Source: Blastobasis lacticolella
Lineage: Eukaryota; Arthropoda; Insecta; Lepidoptera; Blastobasidae
Assembly (NCBI GenBank): GCA_905147135.1
Contig: LR990046.1
Coordinates: forward strand, 19,374,501-19,438,500
Direction of reading: 5' to 3'
DNA length: 64,000 nucleotides
Position numbers and translations under genes: made by a program. A model generated the notes under the pieces. The model saw only the letters and a list, made by a program, of their open reading frames with translations. It had not been told where the DNA came from and did no database searches. Below are positions 22,632-35,500 of the stretch, in pieces (positions within the stretch are counted from its first letter, which is position 1; every line of letters begins with the position of its first letter).

Positions 22632-22897
22632 TAAATAAATAGATAATCGTGGACAAATTCACACAGCGCCATCTAGCCCCAAACTAAGCAAAGCTTGTGC
22701 TATGGGTCCTAGCTAACTGGTATACTACATATATACTTTTTTTTAAATACATACTTATTATACATAGAACACCCAGACCCGTAACAGAAATTAAAATTCA
22801 TCATTTAAATTTCTGCCCGGCCGGGAATCGAACCCGGGACCTCTTGCGTGGCTGACTGGCATGTTGACCACTGAACCACTCAGGTCGTCAATTGTTA
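22632..22897 (-). mobile_element. SINE-B copy 4 with target duplication
   Basis: Full-length copy with the tRNA-like head near 22889. The 11-base ttttatattaa flanks it at 22621-22631 and 22898-22908, an exact target-site duplication. Confidence 0.9.
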
Positions 22898-23489
22898 TTT
22901 TATATTAAATAATGAATTAGCAATTTCTTTTCTCATATCATACCATCGGTTACCGTGTGTGATTAATGTATGTCCGTATAGAAATTTCGCGTGTAAAAGA
23001 AATGACTGTGATTGTGCTTACCACAGACAAGAAATGACGTTAAACCCGCGGATGCAACCGATTACAGTTTTGAAATCACTATGAAAGACTCTAACTCAGA
23101 CCAGAAGCTTCATTTTTTAACCGATCGCGAGCGCTCGCGTGCACTACCTGTCTCTCTCACATTCGTGTTAAGTTGCTAGAGATAGAAAAGACAGGCATTA
23201 GAAGGCGACCACTCCCGTGGATGCGAGCGATTATAGAATTGGGCGCCTTTGGCTCTATTTTTGAATCGCTCGTTTCGATTCAAATTTGATTTTTTCAAAT
23301 TGTGAATCGTTTGCTTTCGGTGTTGCTAGTGTAATAAGAAAGACATTGGACTTTCATGCCGAAATCGAAAAATTAAAACCATTCTATTCGAGACGAGCGA
23401 ATTCAAAAACAAGGCCCAGTGTTGAATCTGGATAACTCATTACCCATACCTATACATACATATGACATATTTGAACGAAACAGACGTGA

Positions 23490-23547
23490 TTAAGTTTCAC
23501 CAAAACTTGGAGCAGGACCTGACCAGGTAATTTTCGCATCTTGCCAC
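23490..23547 (-). CDS. MINDY4B: MINDY-4B-like, last exon
   Basis: Acceptor tgtttcag precedes 23547. One base completes the Lys codon, then 18 codons WQDAKITWSGPAPSFGET and TAA at 23490-23492. The Trp after Thr-Lys and the 'x-W-x-G' that follows match the family's C-terminus, so the TGA at 24922 is intronic. Confidence 0.85.
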
Positions 23548-26500
23548 CTGAAACAAAAACAATATAAAAATCAAATAAGTGCCCCCAGCTAACCAGGTAA
23601 ATTTAAAGCAACTGCAATGTAAAAGAAAAAAGGAAATAAAATGAATAAAAATTATTCGGTATTTTGTTAATGAAGCCTGATAACCAGGTTTAATTTTAGA
23701 TAGGCTAGTGTTGTGCCAAAGAATACAGGAGTATCGGTTGGCCACCAAACAAAACTGCCTAACTGAGGTTTACTAACACTTCTAGTATTACCTGATTGAT
23801 TATCTAGATAATTGATTAAGCATGTGTAAAAAAACATTATCATCATATTTGCTTTAATGTCACGGTGGTACCGGTGGACCCGGGGTCCGCCTTGACCTTG
23901 ATCCAGGATTTTTTCAGATCAAGTAATTAGAGTGGACCGACTGCCATCTGACCTCAGGGACCCCGCTATCAGGGGAACCTGACCAGATTGGATCATAGTT
24001 ACCCATCCAGTCGCCTGAATGTGCAGGTTTCATCACATAAGAGCGTCGGTTAGAATTGAACTATTGTACATTACTCAGAAAAGAGTCATTGGTACATGAC
24101 CGCAGCGGTATTCGAATCCGGTACCGCTTACGAGTCGGCAAACGAACCTTAACCGCTCGGCCACCGATGCTCCTTTTATAAATATGCGAGGGAAAGATCT
24201 TTGTGAGGACTGTAACAAGCAGAACCATTGTGATTTTTGCCTCCTTTTACGAAAAAGGCAGGCGGGAAGTATTGTATAATAGAGTTTCCTTTTACTTCCA
24301 GGAAACGTATCGCAGACGGACGTTGATTTCGAAAATAGAGTACATACCAGAAAATCCCTAAAATTAAATTAAAAATATTTTCTCGGGTTTTAGAAAGATT
24401 TGAAAATAACTCTATTCATTTGTCGTCAGTTTTGCCTCTTTATCTAGATGTAATTTTATGAAAATGATAGCTATCTAAATGAAATGATATGCACCAGTTA
24501 GATTACTATAGTCTGATTATAACTTGGCCGTGTGGTGTCCGGCAGAGTAGAATAGCACCAACCCCTTACAGTCGGGGGTGTCGTACAAGGCGACTAATGT
24601 TTTCGAGGCAAAAGAACAAGAGTCTCCGTAGTCTGGAAAATGGGCAGCAGCGTTTTCCATTGTTATATTTAAACACTGCGATCTCCAACCCACCTGCCAA
24701 GCGTGGAGATTATGGCAGTAACCTCCCCTTTCGTGGGAGAGGCCCGAAGTCCTGCAGTGGACTGTTACGGGCTGTGATGATGATTATAACTACAAAGTTT
24801 TATCGTAATCAGATGGGCCATTTCCAAGTAATTGAAAAAATTTGCCATACAAAACACTAATTTCATAAGAACCAAATGTTTACATTTAGTTCATAGGTTT
24901 TCGCCATAGCTTTGTCATAACTCACTTGGTATGAATAAGTTTCTCAAGAGGTGTAGCGCTGATGTCGTCATTCCTCAACGTGCCAACGGCTTCTTCGTGA
25001 GCTCGAGTATCCACGTTCAGCAGAACATGGCATCCCCCGCAAGTGTAATAGTGGATGTCGAATCTAGAGATAAAGAATAAGTAGGTTTATTAAAGCAGAA
25101 TTTTTGTTATGTGGCTACCTCAAAGCACAACCATTCGCATCTAAAACGTCACACTCCTGTCATATTAAATAATGTTCCCTTAATGCCACCTCTCCCCAAT
25201 ATCGTGGACGTCCACTATAATATCGTCACGTTACAAATTATAAAAGCGCGCAATAGCTTAAAATCAGGGTAAACACTTCAAGTGGCGACCACGTACCAAA
25301 AGACGCAGCGTGGGAAGGCCTCGTACAAGGTGGACCGACCCCTGATAAAGGTAGCAGGGTATCTTTGAGAGATCATTGGGGGAGACCTATATCCAGCAGT
25401 GTGCGTCTTCCGGCTTATATGATGATGATGAATATTACTTTTTAACCCTCGGTGCAGAAAGGGGTTGTTTCAAGTTATATATCTCTGTGGCAATAAAGTT
25501 CCTGATGAACGGATTTTGATGTTTTTTTTGCAGGTTTACCTTTCATGGCTATTAACACCTTTGTGATAAACCCGATGCGTGTGATAGTTTAAGTGTAGTT
25601 TTTTAAATATTTGAATGTCATTTTCTAATCTAATATGTTTTTATACCTACCAATTTTTTATCTATAATTAACATTTACATATAGTATATGTGTTCATAAT
25701 AAATAGCGTGCCTTGGACGTATCCAAAATGAAAATAAACAAAACGAATTACTTACCTCCTCTCCGCGTGATAATTTCGCAGCAGCTCACGGTTAGTGTTG
25801 AACAATACGCCGTAATGACCGGAGCAGCTTGTTACCTGGAATTGAAAATATTACTGTATAGGCAGTCCTAGATGACAAAGCCGTAGTTAAAGTAGTTAAA
25901 AAACTCCAGGTCTATAAACATAGTTTTGTAAAGTTTGTTCCAAAAAATAAGTTTACAAATGTAACATCTTTTTTCATAACAAGCTTCAGTTTTGTATGTG
26001 TCTTACCCATATCGGTAAAGCAGGCGTCTTCAGTCTCGATCCAGGATATTGCTTGTTGATGTTCTTGCTGCTTGTATCGTCGCCGCCATACCACACCAGT
26101 AGGCCCACTGGACTACGTGATAGCACACCAAATTGAGGCATAGCCTGGAAGTACATCATAATTATCATCAGCTATTCCATTGAGTCTAGGTTCAGGTGCA
26201 GGTCCTGATAGTTTCAACCCAGTTTACTCAAGACTTCCACATGTTTGTTCTGTAACGTATCTTCACTGCAAACAGAAGTTTGTTATATGCTTGACGTGTG
26301 TATCGGTGTATATGTATATATTTGGCTCTGTGTACGTGTGGAGGTAAATGTCTGTTTGTGGCATTGTTGCTACCAAATGCTTGGACCGATTTCGATACGG
26401 TTTTCTTTATTTCAAAGCCAGTTAAGAGGTTTTTACGGGGTCGGCAACGCGTAGGTGATGCCCCTGGTATTGCAAACGTCCATAGGCTGCGGTGACTGTT

Positions 26501-29500
26501 TACCATCAGGCAGGCCGTAAACTTGTTTGCCACTTTTGTGGTATAAAAAAAGTTTAATGAAGATAGTTATTAGCTATGTTTTATTTTAATCTGTTCAGTA
26601 GGTACTTAAAGAAATATGAAATAATATGACAACGTACACTTGGTAGAGGATTATACGACGTTATCCCATCCGCCCAACACCTGTCATTGTATTGCAACAA
26701 GTAACTCTTGTAAAAGAAGGTATAATAGATAAATGATAGGTATGTTACCATATAGAGATAAAAATAATGAAAATTGTGACATTGCATGTTTATTTCCCCT
26801 TCACATTTTATGCAGAAATATCGTTATAGCAAAATAAAACCTTCAAAGGCTAAATTGATCGTTGAAAAGGGAATTTCATGCATTCTCTTTTAGTTCACGA
26901 TTGGAGCTTGTATTGATAGCTCTTATCTTTTTACGAGAACCGAGTATTGTTATTGTTTCCGTATGGGCCAAATATATTGAAAACAATTCCAATGGGATCA
27001 CGTCGGGCTCTATTGAAAACGTGTACTGGTAACTCGAGTTTGTAAAATTGTGGTGCTCGGTTTCTTAACACTTTCGCTGATAATACACGTCCACATACGG
27101 GAAATTTACATTATGCGTTGTGACAGTACGTCGAAAGGCGGGGTTCTTCTTCTTTCGAGTTTGGACACTAGATTCACCGACGATACTTTTGCTTATGAGT
27201 ATTAGAAAGAGCAGTTATCCTCTGTCATCTCGTAAGAACTCTCGTATTTCTTAATGTCGAATTACGAGTTTTATAGGAACTTTTATAGGACTTCAATAGG
27301 CGTGAAATTTAAATGATGTGACGGTACGCAGAGGGGCGTCCATCTTCTTACGAGTTTGAAAAAAGATGGATTTTTGTCCGAGAAATATAATAGAATTCCG
27401 CGGAATAGTTCAATGTTCATAAAGATCCAAACTGCGCGCGGAAGCAAACGGCGGAGAACAGCTGTTACTAATACATTAAAGTGCAGGATACCATTATTGT
27501 CTGATAGTAAATGGCAACTTACATAGTGATCCTCGTCCCCAACGTAAACGACTCCGTTATGAAGGTATGGAGTGGCGCGCCCTGTCAGCAGTAGGGTCAC
27601 GACATTGAGGGAGCCCTCCACGTGGGAAGACACGAGGTAGGTCAGCTTGCCGTCCAAGTCTTTCCTCACGCTGAAAGGGTAGAAGTGGTATCAACTTATA
27701 TAATGAACTATGGAGCAAACTGTGCCAGTATGGATGTAGTATCCTTAACTAATTATACCCCTAAACCTTCCTCATGAATCGTTCTGTCTACTGGCGAAAA
27801 CCGCATAAAGATACTTTCAGTAGTTTTTGAGTTTATCGCGAATAGACAGACAGACGCGGCGTGGGACTTGGTTTTATAATTATGTAGTGATTGCCTACGG
27901 AGGATTACGGTGACACGTTCCGCTTAATGGAAAGTCCCCACCGTTGTCCAGGTCATCTGCAACGTAAGGGGAGCGGATGCAGTGCCGGCTTTTAAGATAC
28001 CTGTACCTTTTGAGGAACCCTATATTATACTTCAAAGGAAAGACTTCGGAAAGGCGCTAATTCGACATCTTGCACGTGCGCGTTAAAAAGTCTCGCAATA
28101 CCCGTACATTAGTTGGATGCCAGATACCTTAGAAATAATGTGGATGAAATCTATTGCATCCTCGGAGGGTGCGGTGGTGGAACAGTGTCGTCTGTTGTCT
28201 TATGTCAGAAGTCCAATAGAATGTTGGCGTTGGGGATCTTGTGGTTGTCTGCTTACCCAAATTTTACATCGACGAAATCGTGGGGACAAGCTAGTCTACT
28301 AGCTAGTTTTATTCTAATAAAATTCCATTCCATTTGGTTTAACTTTTAGTCGACAGAAGCTAGCAGTGACGCGGTTAGTTTCATACATATTTTCGCTTGC
28401 AATATTTTGCAGAAAGTTTTGGTTGCGGTTAAAACTCGCAAGCGATGGCTTATTTTGCTTAGTGCTTGAAATGTTTTAATGAGCTCATTATCTCGTTGCA
28501 TTCATTTGTCAGAATGTATAATACCACAAACTTTAATGGCCTAAACTGGAACTAAGTATCGCCAATTTGAAATACGATAGTGTTTTTACAACAGCAACGC
28601 TGTCACTAGGACAGATTAGTTTGTGCCACTTAAATTTTGTTGTCTGTTAGTTCGGTTGAATTATATTTATTACCTTCTAAGAATCTAGAATACCTACTGT
28701 CTTGTAAAATCTTATATGTTATCTTAAATATTGCTATTATTATAGGTATTTTTTCTAGTAAATCTTGCCACCTTCCTCATCGTGAGTGTAGGTATCAGGA
28801 TAGGGGCCAAAGAAGCAGTGAATTGGCATTGCTGACGCCTTACTATGCGAGGATGCTCGCCATTAAACAAGGATGATGGCAACGTATTTGTGAACTGAGT
28901 ATAGCCTTGGCTTCCATGGGCGGTGGTGATGTAGTGACTACAATTAGAGACTCTATTTAAAAAAGAAATTAAATTCTTCTAAATATATTTTGGGGGCATT
29001 CTAATTTTTTTCTCCAAGTTGGCCGCTCTGATGGACATTAATATTTTCTAGAACTGTTCTATTCCTTGAGGTTGGGACCTGGAGATCGAAACGGACAGTC
29101 AAAAGTCTAGTTTAGGCTTTACCTTTTCCAGTCTCACAATCTTGATCTGTAAACTGAGAATTTACTTATAACACTTCACGTGAGAAAATATTTTTATTTT
29201 TTATTTTTGGGCTTCAATTCTTTGAAGGAAAGTATGCCAGAATTGCTGAGTATAGTATAATTTTAAGTAGGGAACTGGATTGTCCTAATCTCATTTCACG
29301 TATCTGACATTGTTCGTACCCAACAAGCACACGCGGTTTCGCTATAATCACATTCGGTGGTTGGCTAAGGACAGTTTGCGCACGGTGGCCCAGTAACTCG
29401 CCTCTGGTAAGATCACGCATTCTGTTGAATGATCTCCTCAGCTCCGCCCTAGTTTGCGGGCCGTTATTTGTGAATTTATTTTTAAAATTGCGATTATTAT

Positions 29501-32500
29501 TATTTAGAATGTAGTGCACGGTGTGTTGGCATTCTGTAATGCTGTGTACTTTACGTAATCAATAAATAAATATAATAACGAAATCTGTAACGATCTTAAA
29601 AAATCTGGGGTACAAAGTGGAAAGAATAAAATGAGATTATGAAATGAATTGAGAGCATACGTGATCTGTCTAAAGTCTCTGCCTATCCCATCTGTAAGAC
29701 GGAGTTATGAGATTTATGTAGGTATGTATGTATTAATGAAATACTTACTTTTCACAGCCTCTTGATAGAATGGCTGAGTATAGTAGTAACATTGCTCCGG
29801 GACCCTCTTCGGCTTCAAACTGTTTAATAAAAAAGTTTATAAAATATGAACTTAAATCTGTAATATTAATCTCAAGCTTCAATGAACTATAACTTTATGA
29901 ACTACCTTCGTCCTCATCATTTCAGCTATACGAGGATGACTAATATTGTACAGTACAAGAGCATTATTCATTGCCACTTCAAGAAAATTGTTATACAGGT
30001 TATTTGCTGCACCTCTGGCCAAAATGCGGGTGCTAAAAGAAGTTCTTCTGACACAAAGACTCGTGACTTCCAAGGTATTTTTTATTTTTAAATAAAGGTT
30101 TTTCAAGAACGCTATAAAATCCTTCAAGCAACTGCACAGGAATGACTCTTAAGGTGGCAACGAAATTATGCTCTTATATTGTACATAATCCTCGCCATCT
30201 CTACTTTACAGTACACGGTCGCCACTGAACCTTTCCATCCCATTGATTCTGCGAGCTATGTGGCCTGCCCATTGACATTTCAGATAGCTAATTGGTTTGT
30301 GCGTGGCTAGTCCGGCTTTGACTGCGATGGATTGGCCTCGGGTACAAATTGACAGGTTAAACAGTCTATAGTATTGTCGATGCTGTATCAATTTTTTAAT
30401 TAACTTTTCTTACGCCCGTAGTACACCGAAGCGTTCGCATGTGGCAGCAAAACTGTAGTTGGTGGCACTGTATAAACTTATTTTCGGAAGCCGGACGTAG
30501 ACTGGACAATTATAGGGTTTCTGCGCTATAGTACCACAGTAATCTGAACGCGTAGGTCGCAGGTCACGTTGGTGTAAATTGGCTTTGATCGCAAGAAGTT
30601 CGCAATCACAGCGCGGCCGCGGACGCACGACAAACGCATTGGTTTGTGCGAATTTTGTTGTATTTCGCATTTTCACAGATGCGTTTCGCATTTTCTGTGT
30701 TTCGCTAAAGTATTGCGAGTATTTATATTTTTACACCGGCACAGTACCTATATATTTCGAAGCTGCATGCGAACGTGTCAGTGTACTACGGGTTAATAAA
30801 GAGAATTACCTAAATGTACAAAATCAAACCCAAAATATTAGACACTGTCCACATTGAAACAAGTTTTACTATTATAGATTTTCACCCTGGCACATTCCCA
30901 CCTGGGCACCCATTCAATACTTCCTGAGAAGGGATACACGAATTTTGTCATTCTTCTCTTCTTCGGCCTTGTTATATTATTCCCATATTGTTTGGGGTCA
31001 GCACGCCTTGTACATTTTTTCCACAAGACTCTATTTTGGGTCATACTTGGGTTATATTAATATTTGCCCCTCACATATCATTTTGTAAAGTCATCATCCA
31101 AGTCTTCGGTGGTCATAAGTTACGAATTTTGTATTTAAAAATATCCAACTAAAGACCGTTAAACCAACAAGAGTTACTCACCAAGTAAAGGTAACGCTTC
31201 ATGAATATTTGCACATCCTCCAGTTTGTGGAACTCAAACAAGTGCAGCTGGAACGTAGAAGGATTTATTTTTTATACTTTGTTTTTTACATCTTGCATAG
31301 TTGTTTGTTTTATTCTTCTGTTTATGCGATGCTCAGAATTTCCCAATAAAACAACATTTCACGGATTTTATTGCATCAATTTATAACATTTCAGGAAATG
31401 AAAATACAGTTTGAAATCCTAATTGTCAAGAGCTCCCGCTGCGGCAGTATACCTATGACTCTTTTTTCCGAGATATAAACATGAGTTGAACACTAACTAA
31501 CCGATGATCGTATGGTGAGGGAATACTTCGTAATGAAACCTGCATATTAAGACGACTGAATAATCCAATCTGCTCAAGTTCCCCTGATAGCAGGGTCACG
31601 GAGGTCCGCTGGCAGTTGCTTCACTGTACGTAATTATCTGATCTGCCAAATCCTGCATCACGGTTAAGACGGACCCTGGGCCCTCGTGCGCGAGACCACA
31701 ACTGGGACATTAACGCCAAGATGATTACTTTTATAATGTGTGAATAATATAGTTTTAACAATAAAGGCTCTTTATTTCGCTTACACAGACAACGCTACAC
31801 CACGGTAATTAAAGTGTCACAAGAGATATCCAGTGCATATCATCAAAACTCAAATGAGCGATAGTATTGGACCACGTCTTCGGTTCCCCACTTCTAACAG
31901 TATGTATTATATGCTACCGGTTTAGGGTGGTTTACATCATCATCATCATCATCATCACAGCCCGCAACAGTCCACTGCAGGACTTTGGGCCTTTCCCACA
32001 AGAACGGAGGTTATTGCCACAATCTCCACGCTCGGCAGGCGGGTTGGAGATCGCAGTGTTTAAATATAACAATGGAAAATGCTGCTGCCCATTTTCCAGA
32101 CTTCGGAGACTCTTGATCTTTTGCCTCGAAACCATTACAGTATTGATGATAATTACCTACATATTATTTTCGACCAAACACACACCTTCTCCGTTATCTG
32201 ATCCTGGTAATAGTGCGAGGTGTGTTGCACGTAGGAATTCTCACTGGGTAAAGCAACTATGGCCTTTGGATCCACCCCGGCCTGGGGATTGTAGCCGCCT
32301 CCGCAACGCCATATGACTTCGCTACAGGCCCGCCACATTGCTTCGTCCTGACGCTCTTCGGATGGCCGGAGGTATCTGTAGGGTGGTGGAAAAAATTAAT
32401 TGGTTAACTAATAATATAAATGCGAAAGGTAGAGCGTCGGTGGTCCAGTGGTAATCGTATTCGACTCGCAATGCGAAGGGTACGAGGTGCGAATCCCACT

Positions 32501-35500
32501 TCCGCCATGTACCAATGACTCTTTTCTGAGTTATGTACATTAGTTGAATACTAACCGATGATATTACGGTGAGGGAAAACATCGTGATGAAACCTGCACA
32601 TTCAGCCGACTGAACTGCACCTTGCTCAACGGTATTTGGAGGCACACCTAAGCTGGCGAGCTCGTTGCGGTACTGAAATTCGATTATCCTTAAACTACGA
32701 AACGGTCATCCACCATATTACTAGTATCAGCGCGCGTTGCTTAAAACATTAATTTCATAAATATTTTTGTTCTGTTCATCATCATCAGCCGGTTGACTTA
32801 TGTCCTGAATGGTACAAAATATGAGTACATCAAGATAATAGCAAATCAAACAAACAAATTCGTAAAATTTAAGAAATCTTGCAACATATGGACTACACGG
32901 CATTTTAGATCGAATATATCGCAGTAATATCCAAGTATGTTGGTCGTAACTTAAATAAACACCGTAGAAATAGCTGGAGCGTAAAATCGTTCGCTGCCGT
33001 GTGAAATATGATGCGATGGGGCATAGCACAGAGTTATGCCTAGGCACGTGGTTGCGAGAGAGTTATGGGCGGCGTTCCGAACTATATGTTTCGGCGGTGC
33101 TAGATAGAGACTTGAAGCATGACCCATTTTATAGGCATATGTAGATGATACATATTTTATAAATTGAGAAATATCTTCGTCAGTCTATCACTACCGTCTA
33201 GGTGCAAAATATTACTTTCTATGACTATAAGAATAAGCACTGACAATGATGCCCTATCACATGCACGCGCGAGGATTTGTGCGCGGCCACGGATAACGCT
33301 GTATCAGTGGCGGAGTCCATGTCCTCGTTAATTTGACCCGCCACTAGTCGACACGCAAAGAAGAAGAAGAGACCACATGCCGCTTAATATCTCAGTCTGA
33401 TTTCAATTGCGGTCGGGAAGCAGTTTCTCAACAATTCCAATATAACCAATCATCGCGGGCAGAGGTACAACTTATTTTTCCACTAAGTACCTGGGCTACG
33501 CTTTTGCACAAAGCACAGCCATAATTAATATGACGTGTCTTTCTCAATAAAGACGGCCAAACTAATTTGTCTTAAGATAAACTAGGTTACTCTAATATTA
33601 TTGGGATAAACTGGTTTGGCCTAGGCCGAATTGCGTGGGGTTAACATTCCATTTAGCCGGTCTCATTATAATGAACTAAGAACTTTCATCAGTTCGCATT
33701 AGGCTAAGCTACTCTGATTTGTTTAAGCTAAACTGGTTTGTCTTACGACAAACTAGTTAAAATAACGCGCTTAGAATATACTAGTAAGCCTAGGATCAAT
33801 TATGCGATTTGGACGCTATCATTTGCATTTTTATAGGTAAATATGACTGTATTTCAATTTGATATAACTTTTATCCTAAATATTCTGTCATAAAAAAAAA
33901 TAATCAAAATGACCAGATCTTTCATGTATGGTAGTGATTTTAAGAGAGGTAGGGCATAGCGGGGTATCTCGTTCGAATTGGAGCCGACCGACTGGGGAAG
34001 TACCTCCATCTTACAGAATATCGCAGATAAATAATACTCTTTTAAATAGTATTGTGTTTCTGCCGGTGAGTAAGGTTTCCAGTGCTCCATGGGGTGGGAA
34101 TTTTGGGGAACTTTGGGAGGCTTTGGCAGTGGAGTGGCATTTGCCTTTTTGCTATCAGAGCAACGTGTTATAGGGCAACGCATTGGCGATACTCTTGGTG
34201 TTGCTAATGTCTAAAAAAGTAAGCAAAAATGTACTCCATTTCCGGGTACGATATGACGTCGCCATTAATATAGTTGAGTCTTAAGCTACCTCGGTGGTAA
34301 GTTACATTAAGATTTGCAGCTACCTCGCCAAGAACTTCAATCTAGAACTACAGTCATCAGTTTAATTAATTAAACTATATGCATTGTTTAATTAATCTAT
34401 AGGTACTAGAATCGGAATAAACCAACAACCCTAATTGTAGACCCACAATTAAAAATAATTATTTTATTTGACATACCTCTCAAATTAAGTATGAAATAAT
34501 TCTAGACTATATTGTTAAATAGGTCACTTTAAACCGTTTGTATACATAAGATTCCTATAAGTACTTGTAATAGTTTTTGTGTTGGTGAACGTATTTGATC
34601 AAAATCGAGAAACGTGAGCCTCCATCCTCACGTTTATCACGTCTTCATATATTCGAACGCCATTTGCGAAAATGCAAAAATGTACTTTTGTATTTGAAAT
34701 GTTGTACGAAACGTGTACGGAGTTTTATGTTTCCATAAATGGAAACTATGTACAGTTCCACAAACTTACCCCGGTAGCAAAAACTGGAACTGTGGAAAAC
34801 ATGTGAATGCCAACAACAGCCAATTCACCCATTAGGTATTCGAGCCTTGGGTATGCTCAACGCGCTCCTGGCATCGGCACCCGAGTGTGATTTATTTGCC
34901 TGGCGATGGGTGCATGTGTGCAAGAAATGCCTGAAGTACTGCCAGAGGATAATTAATGAGAATATTTTATAATAGAAACTGATATATTTATTTATAGCTT
35001 TCAGTGAATTGGTTAATACAGTAAAGTTTGTTTAATTTGTATAAACAGCGACGCCTGCAAAGAATTTGGAACATAGAGTTGGACGCCCGTCAGAGAATAA
35101 TTAATGAGAATATTTTATAATAGAAACTGATATATTTATTTATAGCTTTCAGTGAATTGGTTAATACTGTAAAGTTGGTTTAAGTAAATAAATAAACAGC
35201 GACGCCTGCAAAGAATTTGGAACATAGAGTTGGACGCCCGTCAGCGGGTCAGATAAGTTTGTGCTTCTTTATTTTTAGTGTGTATCTGTAGGTCTGTGTC
35301 TGTGCGTGGCATATTAGCTCCCAAACGGATGAACATAAATTGCGATGCGGTTTTCTATTTGAAAGTCATTTTATTTGAGATATAGGAGTTTATATAATAT
35401 TTGAGTATAATATGTATAGTTCTTCAAGAAAGGGGTTAAAAGGTTTTTACGGGGTCGGCAACGCGTGGGTGATGCCCCTGGTATTGCAAACGTCCATAGG

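Noticed and set aside
24922..24924. TGA as the true end of the MINDY-like protein
   Set aside because: A GTGAGT donor overlaps it, and a phase-matched downstream exon gives the conserved C-terminus.
28637..28876. 79-codon ORF and similar 60-90-codon ORFs in introns
   Set aside because: Length expected by chance in 64 kb of DNA. No motif and no splice consensus at the ends.
31867..32316. 149-codon plus-strand ORF
   Set aside because: Half is SINE-C and half is antisense to a well-supported MINDY exon.
33545..33770. Regulatory palindrome array around 'taaactggtttgtctta'
   Set aside because: Units are too few and irregular to separate from a degraded foldback repeat.
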